Shown here piece after piece: positions 1-7,992 of a stretch of DNA of 36,408 bases (position 1 is the stretch's first letter; the number at the start of each line of letters is the position of its first letter). The stretch comes from an uncultured Prevotella sp. (GTDB lineage Bacteria > Bacteroidota > Bacteroidia > Bacteroidales > Bacteroidaceae), in contig CAKQMS010000031.1 in NCBI GenBank assembly GCA_934254985.1, forward strand, positions 1-36,408, written 5' to 3'. Position numbers and translations under genes: made by a program. The notes beneath the pieces were generated by a model. It was not told the DNA's origin, ran no database searches, and saw nothing but the letters and a program-made list of their open reading frames with translations.

Positions 1-66
1 CTGAATATAAAATATCAGCATAAATTAAAAATAATGGTCAAAATATTTGGATATTAACATAGAAAG

Positions 67-286
67 CGAATGAGCCCGATGGGCTATATAGCTGGAGTTT
101 CTTGCTTGAATTTTATCTATATTCGGTAGATTCGCACGATTCGTGTTCGTTTTAACCACAAACAGCTGGAGGTTTTACGAACACGAATCTTTCAAATAAC
201 ACGAATGAGCCCGATGGGCTCTATAGCTGGAGTTTCTTGCTTGAAGGTTTAATCCACATTCGCATTCGCACGATTCGTGTTCGTTT
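67..286. repeat. Pair of imperfect direct repeats, intergenic
   Basis: Two copies of an about 85-base unit lie at 67-153 and 202-286. Both begin with CGAATGAGCCCGATGGGCT, share TATAGCTGGAGTTTCTTGC, differ in the middle, and end with TTCGCACGATTCGTGTTCGT. Between them sits a further AACAGCTGGAGGTTTTACG fragment and inverted copies of the ACGAATCGTG theme (GAACACGAAT against ATTCGTGTTC). No gene is visible in 1-357. The unit looks like a dispersed intergenic repeat of the kind common in Bacteroidota genomes; its function is unknown. Confidence 0.7.
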
Positions 287-357
287 AAAAACAAATATCG
301 TGTTCTTAAAAAAAATCAGTGTTCTCTGTGGAATCCGGGTGGGACAAGGCAAAAAAC

Positions 358-1464
358 TTATACTGTCTGTTTATCTCTCCATTCGGTAGGAGTGCACCCT
401 TCCTTTTCTTTGAAAAGGCGGTAGAGATAGGTGCGGGAAGAGAAGCCACATTCGGCAGAAATGATGTCGTTGCTATAGTCAGGATATTCCGACATCATCT
501 TCTTTGCAGCATTGAAACGAATATCGCTAAGCCATATTCTGAAAGTAGACTTCTGGCACTGGTCGAAGAAGGCAGAAAGATCGTCTTTTGGGATGTCAAG
601 CGAGCGAGAGAGGGTGAGCATATTCACAGTAGTATCCTTATATCCCAAATGCTCACACCATTCATCAAGACTTTTTTGAATCTTATTTCTGCTCTCTGCC
701 GAGAGTTGTGGGTATAAAGATTCTGCAGCTGTTTTCGCAGGCTCGTTGTTTTCCTCTTCTTTGTCAAGGAGTTCTTCGGTAGGAATGTAGTGGCTACCGA
801 GAGCTATAAACGTGAGATTGAAAAACAGCAAGGCTATCAACGCCAAAGGACCTATTATATATAATAAGGTGGTGGAGAGAATGGCAACAGGCATTGTGAG
901 GAATGAAAAACAGAGAATGAATACGCTGGCACGCGAATATCTCACATAGGGCAACATATCTGTTGCTGCCATTGTCTCAAGCATATTCTTACGCCTTATC
1001 ATCTCACGCGCTATCATGGATATGCAGTAGGCTACACTTACGCAAAACAAAGCAAGCATAATATATAGCCCTTCTTTGATATACAGGCTATGATGGAGAC
1101 TGAGACTAACGCAAAAGACTATGAGGATGGCTGCACAAATGCCACCACACACAAGATTCATCTTCCTGCTGTTGGCACGGGTGGTCTCTAAGTTGAAGAT
1201 AGCCATAGAAATAAGCGAGAAACAGGGAGTATATATAATAATGTTGATGACGGCACCAATATCATCGTGAGTAGCACGGAATTCGAAAGCCATCTGCATA
1301 GCATATTGTATCGCCAATCCTACCATGGCGGCAACTATCATCCAACGTGAATGCTCATACCGCTTGTTCTCCCATCTTACATGCAGATGAGAGACTGCCA
1401 CGATGAAGGCATTGATGAGCATGAATATTAAACATGCAAACTGTAGTAGAAATAATGGGTCCAT
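358..1464 (-). CDS. Membrane-embedded AraC-type transcriptional regulator
   Basis: This 368-residue protein joins an integral membrane N-terminal half to an AraC/XylS helix-turn-helix C-terminal domain. About six or seven hydrophobic segments run from residue 3 to about 225; an acidic linker (DKEEENNEPAK) follows, and the DNA-binding domain occupies about 265-368, with the second helix-turn-helix visible in CGFSSRTYLYRLFKEKEGC followed by TPTEWR. The family binds promoter DNA as a transcription factor; here it would have to do so from the membrane. The start at 1464 opens directly into the first membrane segment. It is a single-gene unit, divergent from nothing and facing the repeat-rich left end. 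The signal and target genes cannot be read from the sequence. Confidence 0.85.
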   Translation of the reverse strand: MDPLFLLQFACLIFMLINAFIVAVSHLHVRWENKRYEHSRWMIVAAMVGLAIQYAMQMAFEFRATHDDIGAVINIIIYTPCFSLISMAIFNLETTRANSRKMNLVCGGICAAILIVFCVSLSLHHSLYIKEGLYIMLALFCVSVAYCISMIAREMIRRKNMLETMAATDMLPYVRYSRASVFILCFSFLTMPVAILSTTLLYIIGPLALIALLFFNLTFIALGSHYIPTEELLDKEEENNEPAKTAAESLYPQLSAESRNKIQKSLDEWCEHLGYKDTTVNMLTLSRSLDIPKDDLSAFFDQCQKSTFRIWLSDIRFNAAKKMMSEYPDYSNDIISAECGFSSRTYLYRLFKEKEGCTPTEWRDKQTV

Positions 1465-1769
1465 TAGCTTCTTTATTTTGCTATACCTTTATTATACATA
1501 GGAGAGTTCGCAATTATATATATTCTAGCGAATTCGCTTGCTAAATTACAACAAATTTTAAGAAAAATGAAGAAATACAATTAAAAAGTTGTTGACATCA
1601 CAAAAAAAATGTGTAGTGTTTAATGTGTAGATGGTCTTTTAAAAATAAACCGTTACTTGAGAATGTCGCACACCCATTAAACACTAAACATTAAACACTA
1701 AACAAAAGACGAAAGCGTGAAGGACTGGATGTTCTTCACGCTTTCGTCATATAATAAAATAGCGTACGG
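1465..1769. other. Intergenic region, 305 bases
   Basis: Between the AraC-type gene and the desulfidase gene lies AT-rich DNA without a convincing reading frame. It holds short TTAAACACTAAAC direct repeats (about 1677-1703) with a related TGTAGTGTTTAATGTGTAG stretch at about 1612-1630, and the terminator described separately at 1708-1748. I saw no clear TAnnTTTG promoter for the AraC-type gene. Confidence 0.6.
1708..1748 (-). terminator. Intrinsic terminator of the metG operon
   Basis: A perfect 15-bp stem, GACGAAAGCGTGAAG paired with CTTCACGCTTTCGTC, encloses an 11-base loop. Read on the minus strand it is followed by TTTTGTTTAG, so it ends transcription coming from the minus-strand gene that stops at 1770. 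Confidence 0.9.
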
Positions 1770-3062
1770 CTATTTGCTTGTCATAATCTTCAATACCATG
1801 TCGTCGGTAGCACACATAGCCTCTTTGCCAATGCTGGTGAGGTTGTGGATGCACTTATCGACATCGCTATCGATGATACCCTCTACCTCAGAAACATATT
1901 TGCCTTCCATGCTGAGGAGAGCTGAGAGAAGGGCAGTAGACACACCAGAACAAATCTTGAGCGAGCAACTTGGTTTTGCTCCATCGCAAATCATACCTGT
2001 AAGGTTGGCAATCATATTCTTTACAGAGTGGCAGATGCGCTGATAGTCGCCTCCCATAAGGTAGGTGATGGCGCAGCTTGAACCAATGCTGGCAACAACG
2101 CAACCACAAAGGGCTGAGAGTTTGCCAAGGCTCTGCTTGATATAGATAGCTGTGAGGTGGCTAAGGGTAAGAGCGCGGATGAGTTCTTCTTCGGTATTCT
2201 CGTTCTCATCGGCAAACACAGCCACAGGGTTTGTGGCACAGATGCCCTGGTTGCCCGAACCGCTATTGCTCATGACAGGAATCATGGCGCCACCCATACG
2301 AGCATCGCAGGCAAGGGCGGTGCGAGAAATCATCTTCGAGAAGATGCTTGTGCCAAAGATACCATGAGAAAGCGGACGGTCCATAGTCTTGCCAAGGCAA
2401 TGACCATAGTTGCCCTTGATACTCTCGGCAGCAGCCTTCATGTTGTACTCCTTAGTCTTGAGTATGAAGGCGAGCTTCTCTACAGGTGTTGTCATAGCGA
2501 AGTCGTAGACCATGCGCATATTGAGAGCGATGTCGCCATCTTCAGCCACTTCGCCTGTAGCAGTACGCTTGTCGTAAGCCACGTTGCCATCCTTTTCTTC
2601 ATAAACGAAGTTGGTGTGGCTGGTGGTGATGATAGCTGTTGCAGAATGTCCACAGCCTTCGCATATAACCTCGATATAGAGTTTGTCTACATTGCCATCC
2701 TTAAGGCGGATGTCAATCTTGTCTTCCGCTATATACTCCTTGCCCATGGCGAGGGTAGAAGGAGTGAGGTCGCGGATGACCTCGAGCTGATATTCCGACT
2801 TGCCGACTATAGCACCGAGGGCTATAGCTATAGGAAGTCCAACCATGCCAGTACCAGGAATGCCTACGCCCATAGCATTTTTCAGCATATTGGCAGAAAG
2901 CATAACGGTGATTTTCTCTGGTCTACGTCCAAGGATTTCAGTAGCCTTGGCGGTGCAAAGTGCAACCGCCATAGGCTCTGTACATCCCACAGCTGGCACT
3001 ACCTCTTTATTAATAAGAGATAGGATGCTGTCTATTGTATTGTTGTCAAACATAGTTTTCAT
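1770..3062 (-). CDS. L-cysteine desulfidase family protein (UPF0597 / serine dehydratase alpha-like)
   Basis: The 430-residue product matches the CdsB/YhaM (UPF0597) family, iron-sulfur enzymes related to the serine dehydratase alpha chain that split L-cysteine into pyruvate, ammonia and sulfide. Visible marks are the N-terminal AVGCTEP motif with Cys27, the glycine-rich GVGIPGTGMVGLPIA stretch, NSGSGNQG in the middle, and a C-terminal set of cysteines (GCVVASIGSSC and then ICDGAKPSCSLKICSG) expected to hold the cluster. Length is normal for the family. It lies 5 bases after dsbD, last in the metG operon. The exact substrate (cysteine or another beta-substituted amino acid) is not fixed by sequence. 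Confidence 0.85.
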   Translation of the reverse strand: MKTMFDNNTIDSILSLINKEVVPAVGCTEPMAVALCTAKATEILGRRPEKITVMLSANMLKNAMGVGIPGTGMVGLPIAIALGAIVGKSEYQLEVIRDLTPSTLAMGKEYIAEDKIDIRLKDGNVDKLYIEVICEGCGHSATAIITTSHTNFVYEEKDGNVAYDKRTATGEVAEDGDIALNMRMVYDFAMTTPVEKLAFILKTKEYNMKAAAESIKGNYGHCLGKTMDRPLSHGIFGTSIFSKMISRTALACDARMGGAMIPVMSNSGSGNQGICATNPVAVFADENENTEEELIRALTLSHLTAIYIKQSLGKLSALCGCVVASIGSSCAITYLMGGDYQRICHSVKNMIANLTGMICDGAKPSCSLKICSGVSTALLSALLSMEGKYVSEVEGIIDSDVDKCIHNLTSIGKEAMCATDDMVLKIMTSK

Positions 3063-3067
3063 GATGA

Positions 3068-5092
3068 TTATTTTCTTGCAGCTTCAAGTCCCTTGTTGAG
3101 GAAGTCGAGGTATGCAGGAATATCTTCCTTGAATGAGAAGCTTCCGGTGAGAGGATTGCCATCGGCATCGACAGCAACATAGAAAGGCTGAGCATTAGCG
3201 CCAAACTTAGTGCTCTGGAGATAGCTCCACTTATCGCCTACGGTGCGAAGAGTGCGCTTCTGACCATTCTGCTCTACCTCGATAGGCTCAGCAAGCTTTG
3301 TCTTATCGTCAACGAAGAGCGAGATGAGAACATAGTCCTTAGTTAGCTTGTCGGCTACCTGAGGGTCGGTCCATACAGAAGCCTCCATCTTACGGCAGTT
3401 TACACAACCAAAGCCTGTGAAGTCAACCAATACTGGTTTGCCCTGAGCCTTGGCAGCAGCCATACCCTCTTCATAGTTGGTATACTTAGCCTCAACAATC
3501 TTGGTATTGAGGTTGAAGTCTTGAGTGTTGACAGGAGGAGCGAAAGCGCTGACAGCCTTGCAAGGAGCACCCCAAAGACCAGGAATCATATATACCATGA
3601 AAGCCAAAGAGCACAAGCCGAGCATGATACATGCTACAGGCATAGGACGATCTATCTCGCCACCGATCTCGTCGGTACGGAACTTCAACCAGCCTACGAG
3701 GTAGCAGCCAAGAGCACCGAAAATGACAATCCACAATGAGAGGAATACCTCACGGTCGAGGAGGTGCCATCCGTAAGCGAGGTCGGCTACAGAGAAGAAC
3801 TTCAATGCAAATGCCAACTCTACGAAGCCCAATACCACCTTGATGGTGTTCATCCAAGAACCTGAGCGAGGAGCCGACTTGAGCAATGATGGGAACATGG
3901 CGAACAATGTGAATGGCAATGCCAACGCCAATGCGAAGCCCAACATACCTACGGCAGGACTTATCCAGTTGCCCGAAGTAACGGTCTCTACCAACAGCAA
4001 GCCGATGATAGGTGCGGTACAAGAGAATGATACCAAAACAAGGGTGAATGCCATGAGGAAGATAGAAATCAAACCTGTGGCATTAGAAGCCTTGGTGTCT
4101 ACAGAGTTTGCCCAGCTATCTGGCAACTTGATTTCGAACCATCCGAAGAACGACAATGCGAATACTACCAACAGCAAGAACAAGAAGATGTTGAATACAG
4201 CATTGGTAGAAAGTTCGTTGAGCTTGCTTGGACCAAAGATTGCTGTCACCAAGATACCTAAGCCAAGATAGATGATGACGATAGAGATACCATAGGTAAC
4301 GGCGTCGCGGACACCCTTCTTCTTATCATCCTTAGCACGCTTCAAGAAGAAGCTTACGGTCATTGGGATGATAGGCCAGATACATGGCATAACCAAAGCG
4401 AGCAAACCACCGATGAGTCCCATCAAGAAGATGTAGAACAATGAGTGGTTAGCAATATCGGCATTACCACCGAAAGCCTGAAGCTCTTTAACTACAGGTT
4501 TCCAGAGCTGGTCATTGTCGACAGCAATTGGAGCAGCAGCCACGGTGCTATCAGCTGTAGCTGTAGTATCAGCAGCAGTCTGGTCTTGAGCCTGAGCAGC
4601 TTCGGCAGCTGCATCAGCCTTAGCATCAGCGTCGACGGCAGGCGACTTACCACTCTTCTTGATATCAACGGTGGTAGGAGGCATACAGTTTTCGTCGTTG
4701 CAAGCGCCAAACTCCAAGTAGGCGTCGATGGTATAGTTAGGCTTAGTGAACTTAACCTTCTGAACAAACTTCACACTATGCTCGAAGTATCTAAGGTTCA
4801 TGCCAAACATCTGGTCGAAGTTTGAAATCTCGTGGCCTACAGGCTTGAGTTTGCCAACGAGCTGCACACCATCGAGTTTGTTGACATTAAACGATGCTGA
4901 CACAGGACCGTCAGAACCAAGGCCTGTTGAATACACGTGCCAACCCTTCTCTATCTTACCAGAGAAAATGATTTCACCCTCTGATGTGTTTCCTGTCTTT
5001 AGTGTCGATGTGAACTTAACAGGATCGAGCATCTGTGCATTAGCGCAGATTGTCGCAATAAGCAACAATGCTAAAGATAGTATTTTCTTCAT
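3068..5092 (-). CDS. dsbD: Thiol:disulfide interchange protein DsbD
   Basis: DsbD carries electrons from cytoplasmic thioredoxin across the inner membrane to periplasmic thiols. The 674-residue protein shows a signal peptide (1-19), an immunoglobulin-like DsbD-alpha domain (about 22-145) with the cysteine pair Cys131 and Cys136, a low-complexity Ala/Asp/Thr linker (about 152-190), about eight membrane segments (215-510) with one redox cysteine at VMPC237 and another at SC358TAP, and a C-terminal thioredoxin domain with C563-V-N-C566. All three redox modules are therefore intact. It sits 32 bases after metG and 5 before the desulfidase gene, so it is probably co-transcribed with both. A cytochrome c maturation role is possible, but DsbD fits the domain order. 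Confidence 0.93.
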   Translation of the reverse strand: MKKILSLALLLIATICANAQMLDPVKFTSTLKTGNTSEGEIIFSGKIEKGWHVYSTGLGSDGPVSASFNVNKLDGVQLVGKLKPVGHEISNFDQMFGMNLRYFEHSVKFVQKVKFTKPNYTIDAYLEFGACNDENCMPPTTVDIKKSGKSPAVDADAKADAAAEAAQAQDQTAADTTATADSTVAAAPIAVDNDQLWKPVVKELQAFGGNADIANHSLFYIFLMGLIGGLLALVMPCIWPIIPMTVSFFLKRAKDDKKKGVRDAVTYGISIVIIYLGLGILVTAIFGPSKLNELSTNAVFNIFLFLLLVVFALSFFGWFEIKLPDSWANSVDTKASNATGLISIFLMAFTLVLVSFSCTAPIIGLLLVETVTSGNWISPAVGMLGFALALALPFTLFAMFPSLLKSAPRSGSWMNTIKVVLGFVELAFALKFFSVADLAYGWHLLDREVFLSLWIVIFGALGCYLVGWLKFRTDEIGGEIDRPMPVACIMLGLCSLAFMVYMIPGLWGAPCKAVSAFAPPVNTQDFNLNTKIVEAKYTNYEEGMAAAKAQGKPVLVDFTGFGCVNCRKMEASVWTDPQVADKLTKDYVLISLFVDDKTKLAEPIEVEQNGQKRTLRTVGDKWSYLQSTKFGANAQPFYVAVDADGNPLTGSFSFKEDIPAYLDFLNKGLEAARK

Positions 5093-5124
5093 ATCTCATT
5101 AATTAATAATAAAACCTTTTATTT

Positions 5125-7191
5125 TTATCCTACTTGGCTTCCTGGCTTCACCTTGCCAAGGAGTGATGTGACTGTAAGATTGCCATCGAAGTTGACAGCG
5201 CTAAGAATCATTCCCTGACTCTCTATGCCCATCATCTTGCGAGGAGCAAAGTTGGCAACGAACAATACATCCTTGCCTATAAGCTGCTCTGGCTCATAGT
5301 AGGCAGCGATACCGCTGAGGATGGTGCGCTCTACGCCAGAACCATCGTCGATAGCAAACTTCAAGAGTTTCTTCGACTTCTTAACCTTCTCGCAGTTAAC
5401 GATATGACCTACGCGGATGTCGAGTTTCTCGAAGTCGTCGAAGCTAACCTCAGGCTTGATAGGTGCTGCCTGGTATGAAGCCTCTTCGTTTGCCTTCTTG
5501 GTGTCAGCAAGCTTCTTGAGTTGTGCTTCTACTACCTCGTCTTCAATCTTCTCGAAGAGCAACTCTGGTTCGCCAAGCTGGTCGCCAGCCTTAAGGAGGT
5601 CGGTGCTGCCGAGCTGTGTCCACTCAAAGTTAGGCATATTGATCATCTTGCGGAGCTTCTCAGAAGAGAATGGCAAGAATGGTTCGAAAGCTATTGCAAG
5701 GTTGGCAACGAGCTGGAGCGAGATGTTGAGGATTGTCTCTACACGCTTAGGATCGGTCTTCCAAACCTTCCAAGGCTCACACTCTGTGATATATCTGTTG
5801 CCGATGCGGGCGAGGTTCATAGCCTCTTTCTGTGCCTCACGGAACTTGAATACGTCGAGATACTGCTCTACCTTCTCCTTTACATCCTTGAACTCAGCGA
5901 TAGCCTTTTGGTCAACCTCCAGCAATTCGCCACAAGCAGGAACAACACCGTTCCAATACTTCTTGGTGAGCTGCAAAGCGCGGTTTACGAAGTTGCCATA
6001 GATAGCCACAAGCTCAGAGTTGTTGCGTTCCTGGAAATCCTTCCATGTAAAGTTGTTGTCCTTGGTCTCAGGAGCATTGGCTGTAAGCACATAGCGCAAA
6101 ACATCCTGCTTGCCAGGAAGGTCAACGAGATATTCGTGCAACCATACTGCCCAGTTGCGTGATGTAGAAATCTTGTCGTCTTCAAGATTCAAGAACTCAT
6201 TAGCAGGCACATTGTCTGGCAAGATATAGTCGCCATGCGCCTTGAGCATAGTAGGGAAGATGATGCAATGGAACACGATATTGTCCTTGCCGATGAAGTG
6301 AACGAGACGAGTCTCCGGGTCTTGCCACCACTTCTGCCATGTGCCCCACTTCTCAGGCTGAGCATCGCAGAGTTCCTTGGTGTTAGAGATATATCCGATA
6401 GGAGCATCGAACCATACGTAGAGCACTTTGCCCTCGGCACCCTCTACAGGGACAGGAATACCCCAATCGAGGTCGCGAGTCATAGCACGTGGCTGAAGAT
6501 CCATATCGAGCCAGCTCTTGCATTGTCCGTACACATTAGAGCGCCACTCCTTGTGACCTTCCAAAATCCATTGTTTGAGCCAATCCTGATATTTGCCCAA
6601 TGGTAGATACCAGTTCTTTGTAGGCTTCTTCACGAGACCGTGGCCTGGATTATTTTTGTTAGTAGGATTGATAAGTTCCTCTGGCGAGAGTGTAGCGCCA
6701 CACTTCTCACATTGGTCGCCATAAGCACCTTCTGCGCCACAACGAGGACATGTGCCAACGATGTTGCGGTCGGTAAGGAATTCTCCTGTTACCTCATCAC
6801 AGAACTGCTCCTCTACCTTTTCCTCCAATACGCCCTTATCGTAGAGAGTGCGGAAGAAATCAGAAGCAAACTTGTTATGAATGTCGGAAGTGGTGCGGCT
6901 ATAAATATCGAAAGAAATACCGAAATCCTCGAACGATTTCTTGATGAGGTTATGATAGCGGTCTACCACCTCCTGCACGGTGATGCCCTCTTTCTTAGCA
7001 CGGATAGTAACAGGCACTCCATGCTCGTCAGAACCTCCAATAAAAACAACTTCTTTCTTCTTTAGTCGGAGATAGCGAACGTAGATATCTGCAGGCACAT
7101 AAACACCTGCCAAATGGCCGATATGTACGCCGCCATTAGCATAAGGGAGAGCTGCCGTAACGGTAGTTCTCTTAAAATTCTTTTGTTCCAT
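5125..7191 (-). CDS. metG: Methionyl-tRNA synthetase
   Basis: MetG charges tRNA-Met with methionine using ATP. The 688-residue protein contains the class I signature H23-I-G-H26, a zinc knuckle with two CxxC pairs (CPRC and CEKC, about 154-172), and the signature loop in the form K340-I-S-T-S, a variant of KMSKS. The C-terminal about 100 residues form the EMAP-II/Trbp-type tRNA-binding domain ([13 protein letters not shown], later [10 protein letters not shown]) that makes the long form dimeric. The start is supported by a promoter 35-65 bases upstream. It is the first gene of a three-gene minus-strand operon with dsbD and the desulfidase gene. Nothing is missing. Confidence 0.98.
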   Translation of the reverse strand: MEQKNFKRTTVTAALPYANGGVHIGHLAGVYVPADIYVRYLRLKKKEVVFIGGSDEHGVPVTIRAKKEGITVQEVVDRYHNLIKKSFEDFGISFDIYSRTTSDIHNKFASDFFRTLYDKGVLEEKVEEQFCDEVTGEFLTDRNIVGTCPRCGAEGAYGDQCEKCGATLSPEELINPTNKNNPGHGLVKKPTKNWYLPLGKYQDWLKQWILEGHKEWRSNVYGQCKSWLDMDLQPRAMTRDLDWGIPVPVEGAEGKVLYVWFDAPIGYISNTKELCDAQPEKWGTWQKWWQDPETRLVHFIGKDNIVFHCIIFPTMLKAHGDYILPDNVPANEFLNLEDDKISTSRNWAVWLHEYLVDLPGKQDVLRYVLTANAPETKDNNFTWKDFQERNNSELVAIYGNFVNRALQLTKKYWNGVVPACGELLEVDQKAIAEFKDVKEKVEQYLDVFKFREAQKEAMNLARIGNRYITECEPWKVWKTDPKRVETILNISLQLVANLAIAFEPFLPFSSEKLRKMINMPNFEWTQLGSTDLLKAGDQLGEPELLFEKIEDEVVEAQLKKLADTKKANEEASYQAAPIKPEVSFDDFEKLDIRVGHIVNCEKVKKSKKLLKFAIDDGSGVERTILSGIAAYYEPEQLIGKDVLFVANFAPRKMMGIESQGMILSAVNFDGNLTVTSLLGKVKPGSQVG

Positions 7192-7225
7192 CTAAATATA
7201 TTAAGCTTAATTTATTATTTTTGTG

Positions 7226-7256
7226 CAAAGTTACGGAAAACTAACGGAACAGCAAA
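7226..7256 (-). promoter_or_regulatory. Promoter of metG
   Basis: On the minus strand TTTG (7256-7253) is followed after 19 bases by TAACTTTG (7233-7226), matching the Bacteroidota primary sigma consensus TTTG-N19-TAnnTTTG. The predicted start of transcription lies about 25-30 bases before the metG ATG. Confidence 0.8.
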
Positions 7257-7329
7257 GGAAAACACATAGTTTTTGCCATATCTCATTAATACGTGTTTAG
7301 TAGCCAACTATAAATATTTTTAATATCAC

Positions 7330-7360
7330 TTGGTTAATACGAATAATTATGCTATCTTTG
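7330..7360 (+). promoter_or_regulatory. Promoter of the L7/L12-domain membrane protein gene
   Basis: TATCTTTG at 7353-7360 is a consensus -7 box; TTGG at 7330-7333, 19 bases upstream, is a one-mismatch -33 box. It faces away from the metG promoter and lies 40 bases before the ATG at 7401. Confidence 0.7.
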
Positions 7361-7400
7361 CAAACAGAGAATTATTCACTTAAACTAAATACACTATTTT

Positions 7401-7796
7401 ATGAACTTATTAAACAATGGATTCAGCCGTTTCCTACTATCAGGATTTGGCACAGGTACAGCAGCTGGGAAGGCGCTTGGTATCACAATTTTTCTTACCC
7501 TTTTTGTGTTTATTGTTGCCGTATATATCATTATCGGCATAGTAAAAATCTGCAGAGGTCCGCAGATACCAAACTTCAAAAATGGTCCTTACGCTGTAAG
7601 GGTAGATACTGTAGGTAATTCTTCAGACTTGTATAACCAACTGAATAGAATTACAGGCTATCGTCCAGCACTTGCAAAGAAGGTTATCGACAACGTGCCT
7701 ACCCTTGCTGCAAAAGGCTTGTCAAGACAAGATGCAGAAGACTTCGTGACTATTTTCGAAGCTACAGGAGCAACAGCAAGCGTTGTTGCAATGTAA
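7401..7796 (+). CDS. Membrane-anchored protein with ribosomal L7/L12-like C-terminal domain
   Basis: This 131-residue protein has one clear membrane segment (about 25-48, ITIFLTLFVFIVAVYIII) followed by a cytosolic part (about 60-131) that reads like the C-terminal domain of ribosomal protein L7/L12: the pattern RITGYRPALAKKVIDNVP, then LAAKGLSRQDAEDF and FEATGATASVV, copies the ITGLGLKEAK...VKEGVSKEEAEE...GA layout of the true L7/L12. In the ribosome that fold recruits translation factors; here no stalk or dimerisation part is present and a membrane anchor replaces it, so the role is unknown. It has its own promoter and terminator and is thus monocistronic. Confidence 0.75.
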   Translation: MNLLNNGFSRFLLSGFGTGTAAGKALGITIFLTLFVFIVAVYIIIGIVKICRGPQIPNFKNGPYAVRVDTVGNSSDLYNQLNRITGYRPALAKKVIDNVPTLAAKGLSRQDAEDFVTIFEATGATASVVAM

Positions 7797-7821
7797 AGAT
7801 TAAAAAACATCCCGTAAAAGT

Positions 7822-7872
7822 AAAAAAGATTGCATTTCCACATATATTTTATGTGGAAATGCAATCTTTTTT
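7822..7872. terminator. Strong intrinsic terminator, symmetrical
   Basis: A perfect 21-bp stem (7822-7842 with 7852-7872) surrounds a 9-base loop; its outer 6 pairs are A on the left and T on the right, so it can act in both directions. It ends the L7/L12-domain gene and insulates the next operon, whose -33 box begins only 8 bases further on. Confidence 0.93.
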
Positions 7873-7879
7873 ATAATAA

Positions 7880-7911
7880 TTTGTCAATATTCATTTTATT
7901 GTATACCTTTG
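7880..7911 (+). promoter_or_regulatory. Promoter of the polysaccharide-secretion operon
   Basis: TTTG at 7880-7883 and TACCTTTG at 7904-7911 are separated by 20 bases, matching the Bacteroidota consensus. Transcription would start near 7918 and leave a leader of about 75 bases before the first kinase ATG. No other promoter of this quality was seen up to 18329, so the eight genes are probably driven from here. Confidence 0.78.
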
Positions 7912-7992
7912 CAAACGAAATATTAAGGAAACTTAATTCACCTAACAAACGAGGCTAATAGAGCCTTTAAACAGAAAATCTACTTATTTTAC

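Noticed and set aside
319..717. 132-codon plus-strand frame
   Set aside because: It is antisense to the DNA-binding domain of the AraC-type regulator and has no motif of its own.
2157..3023. Plus-strand open frame of 288 codons
   Set aside because: It lies fully antisense to the desulfidase gene, whose product has clear family motifs; the antisense product has no recognisable motif and its composition follows from the coding strand.
5417..6162. Two overlapping plus-strand frames of 194 and 213 codons
   Set aside because: Both are antisense to metG, which is intact and unmistakable.
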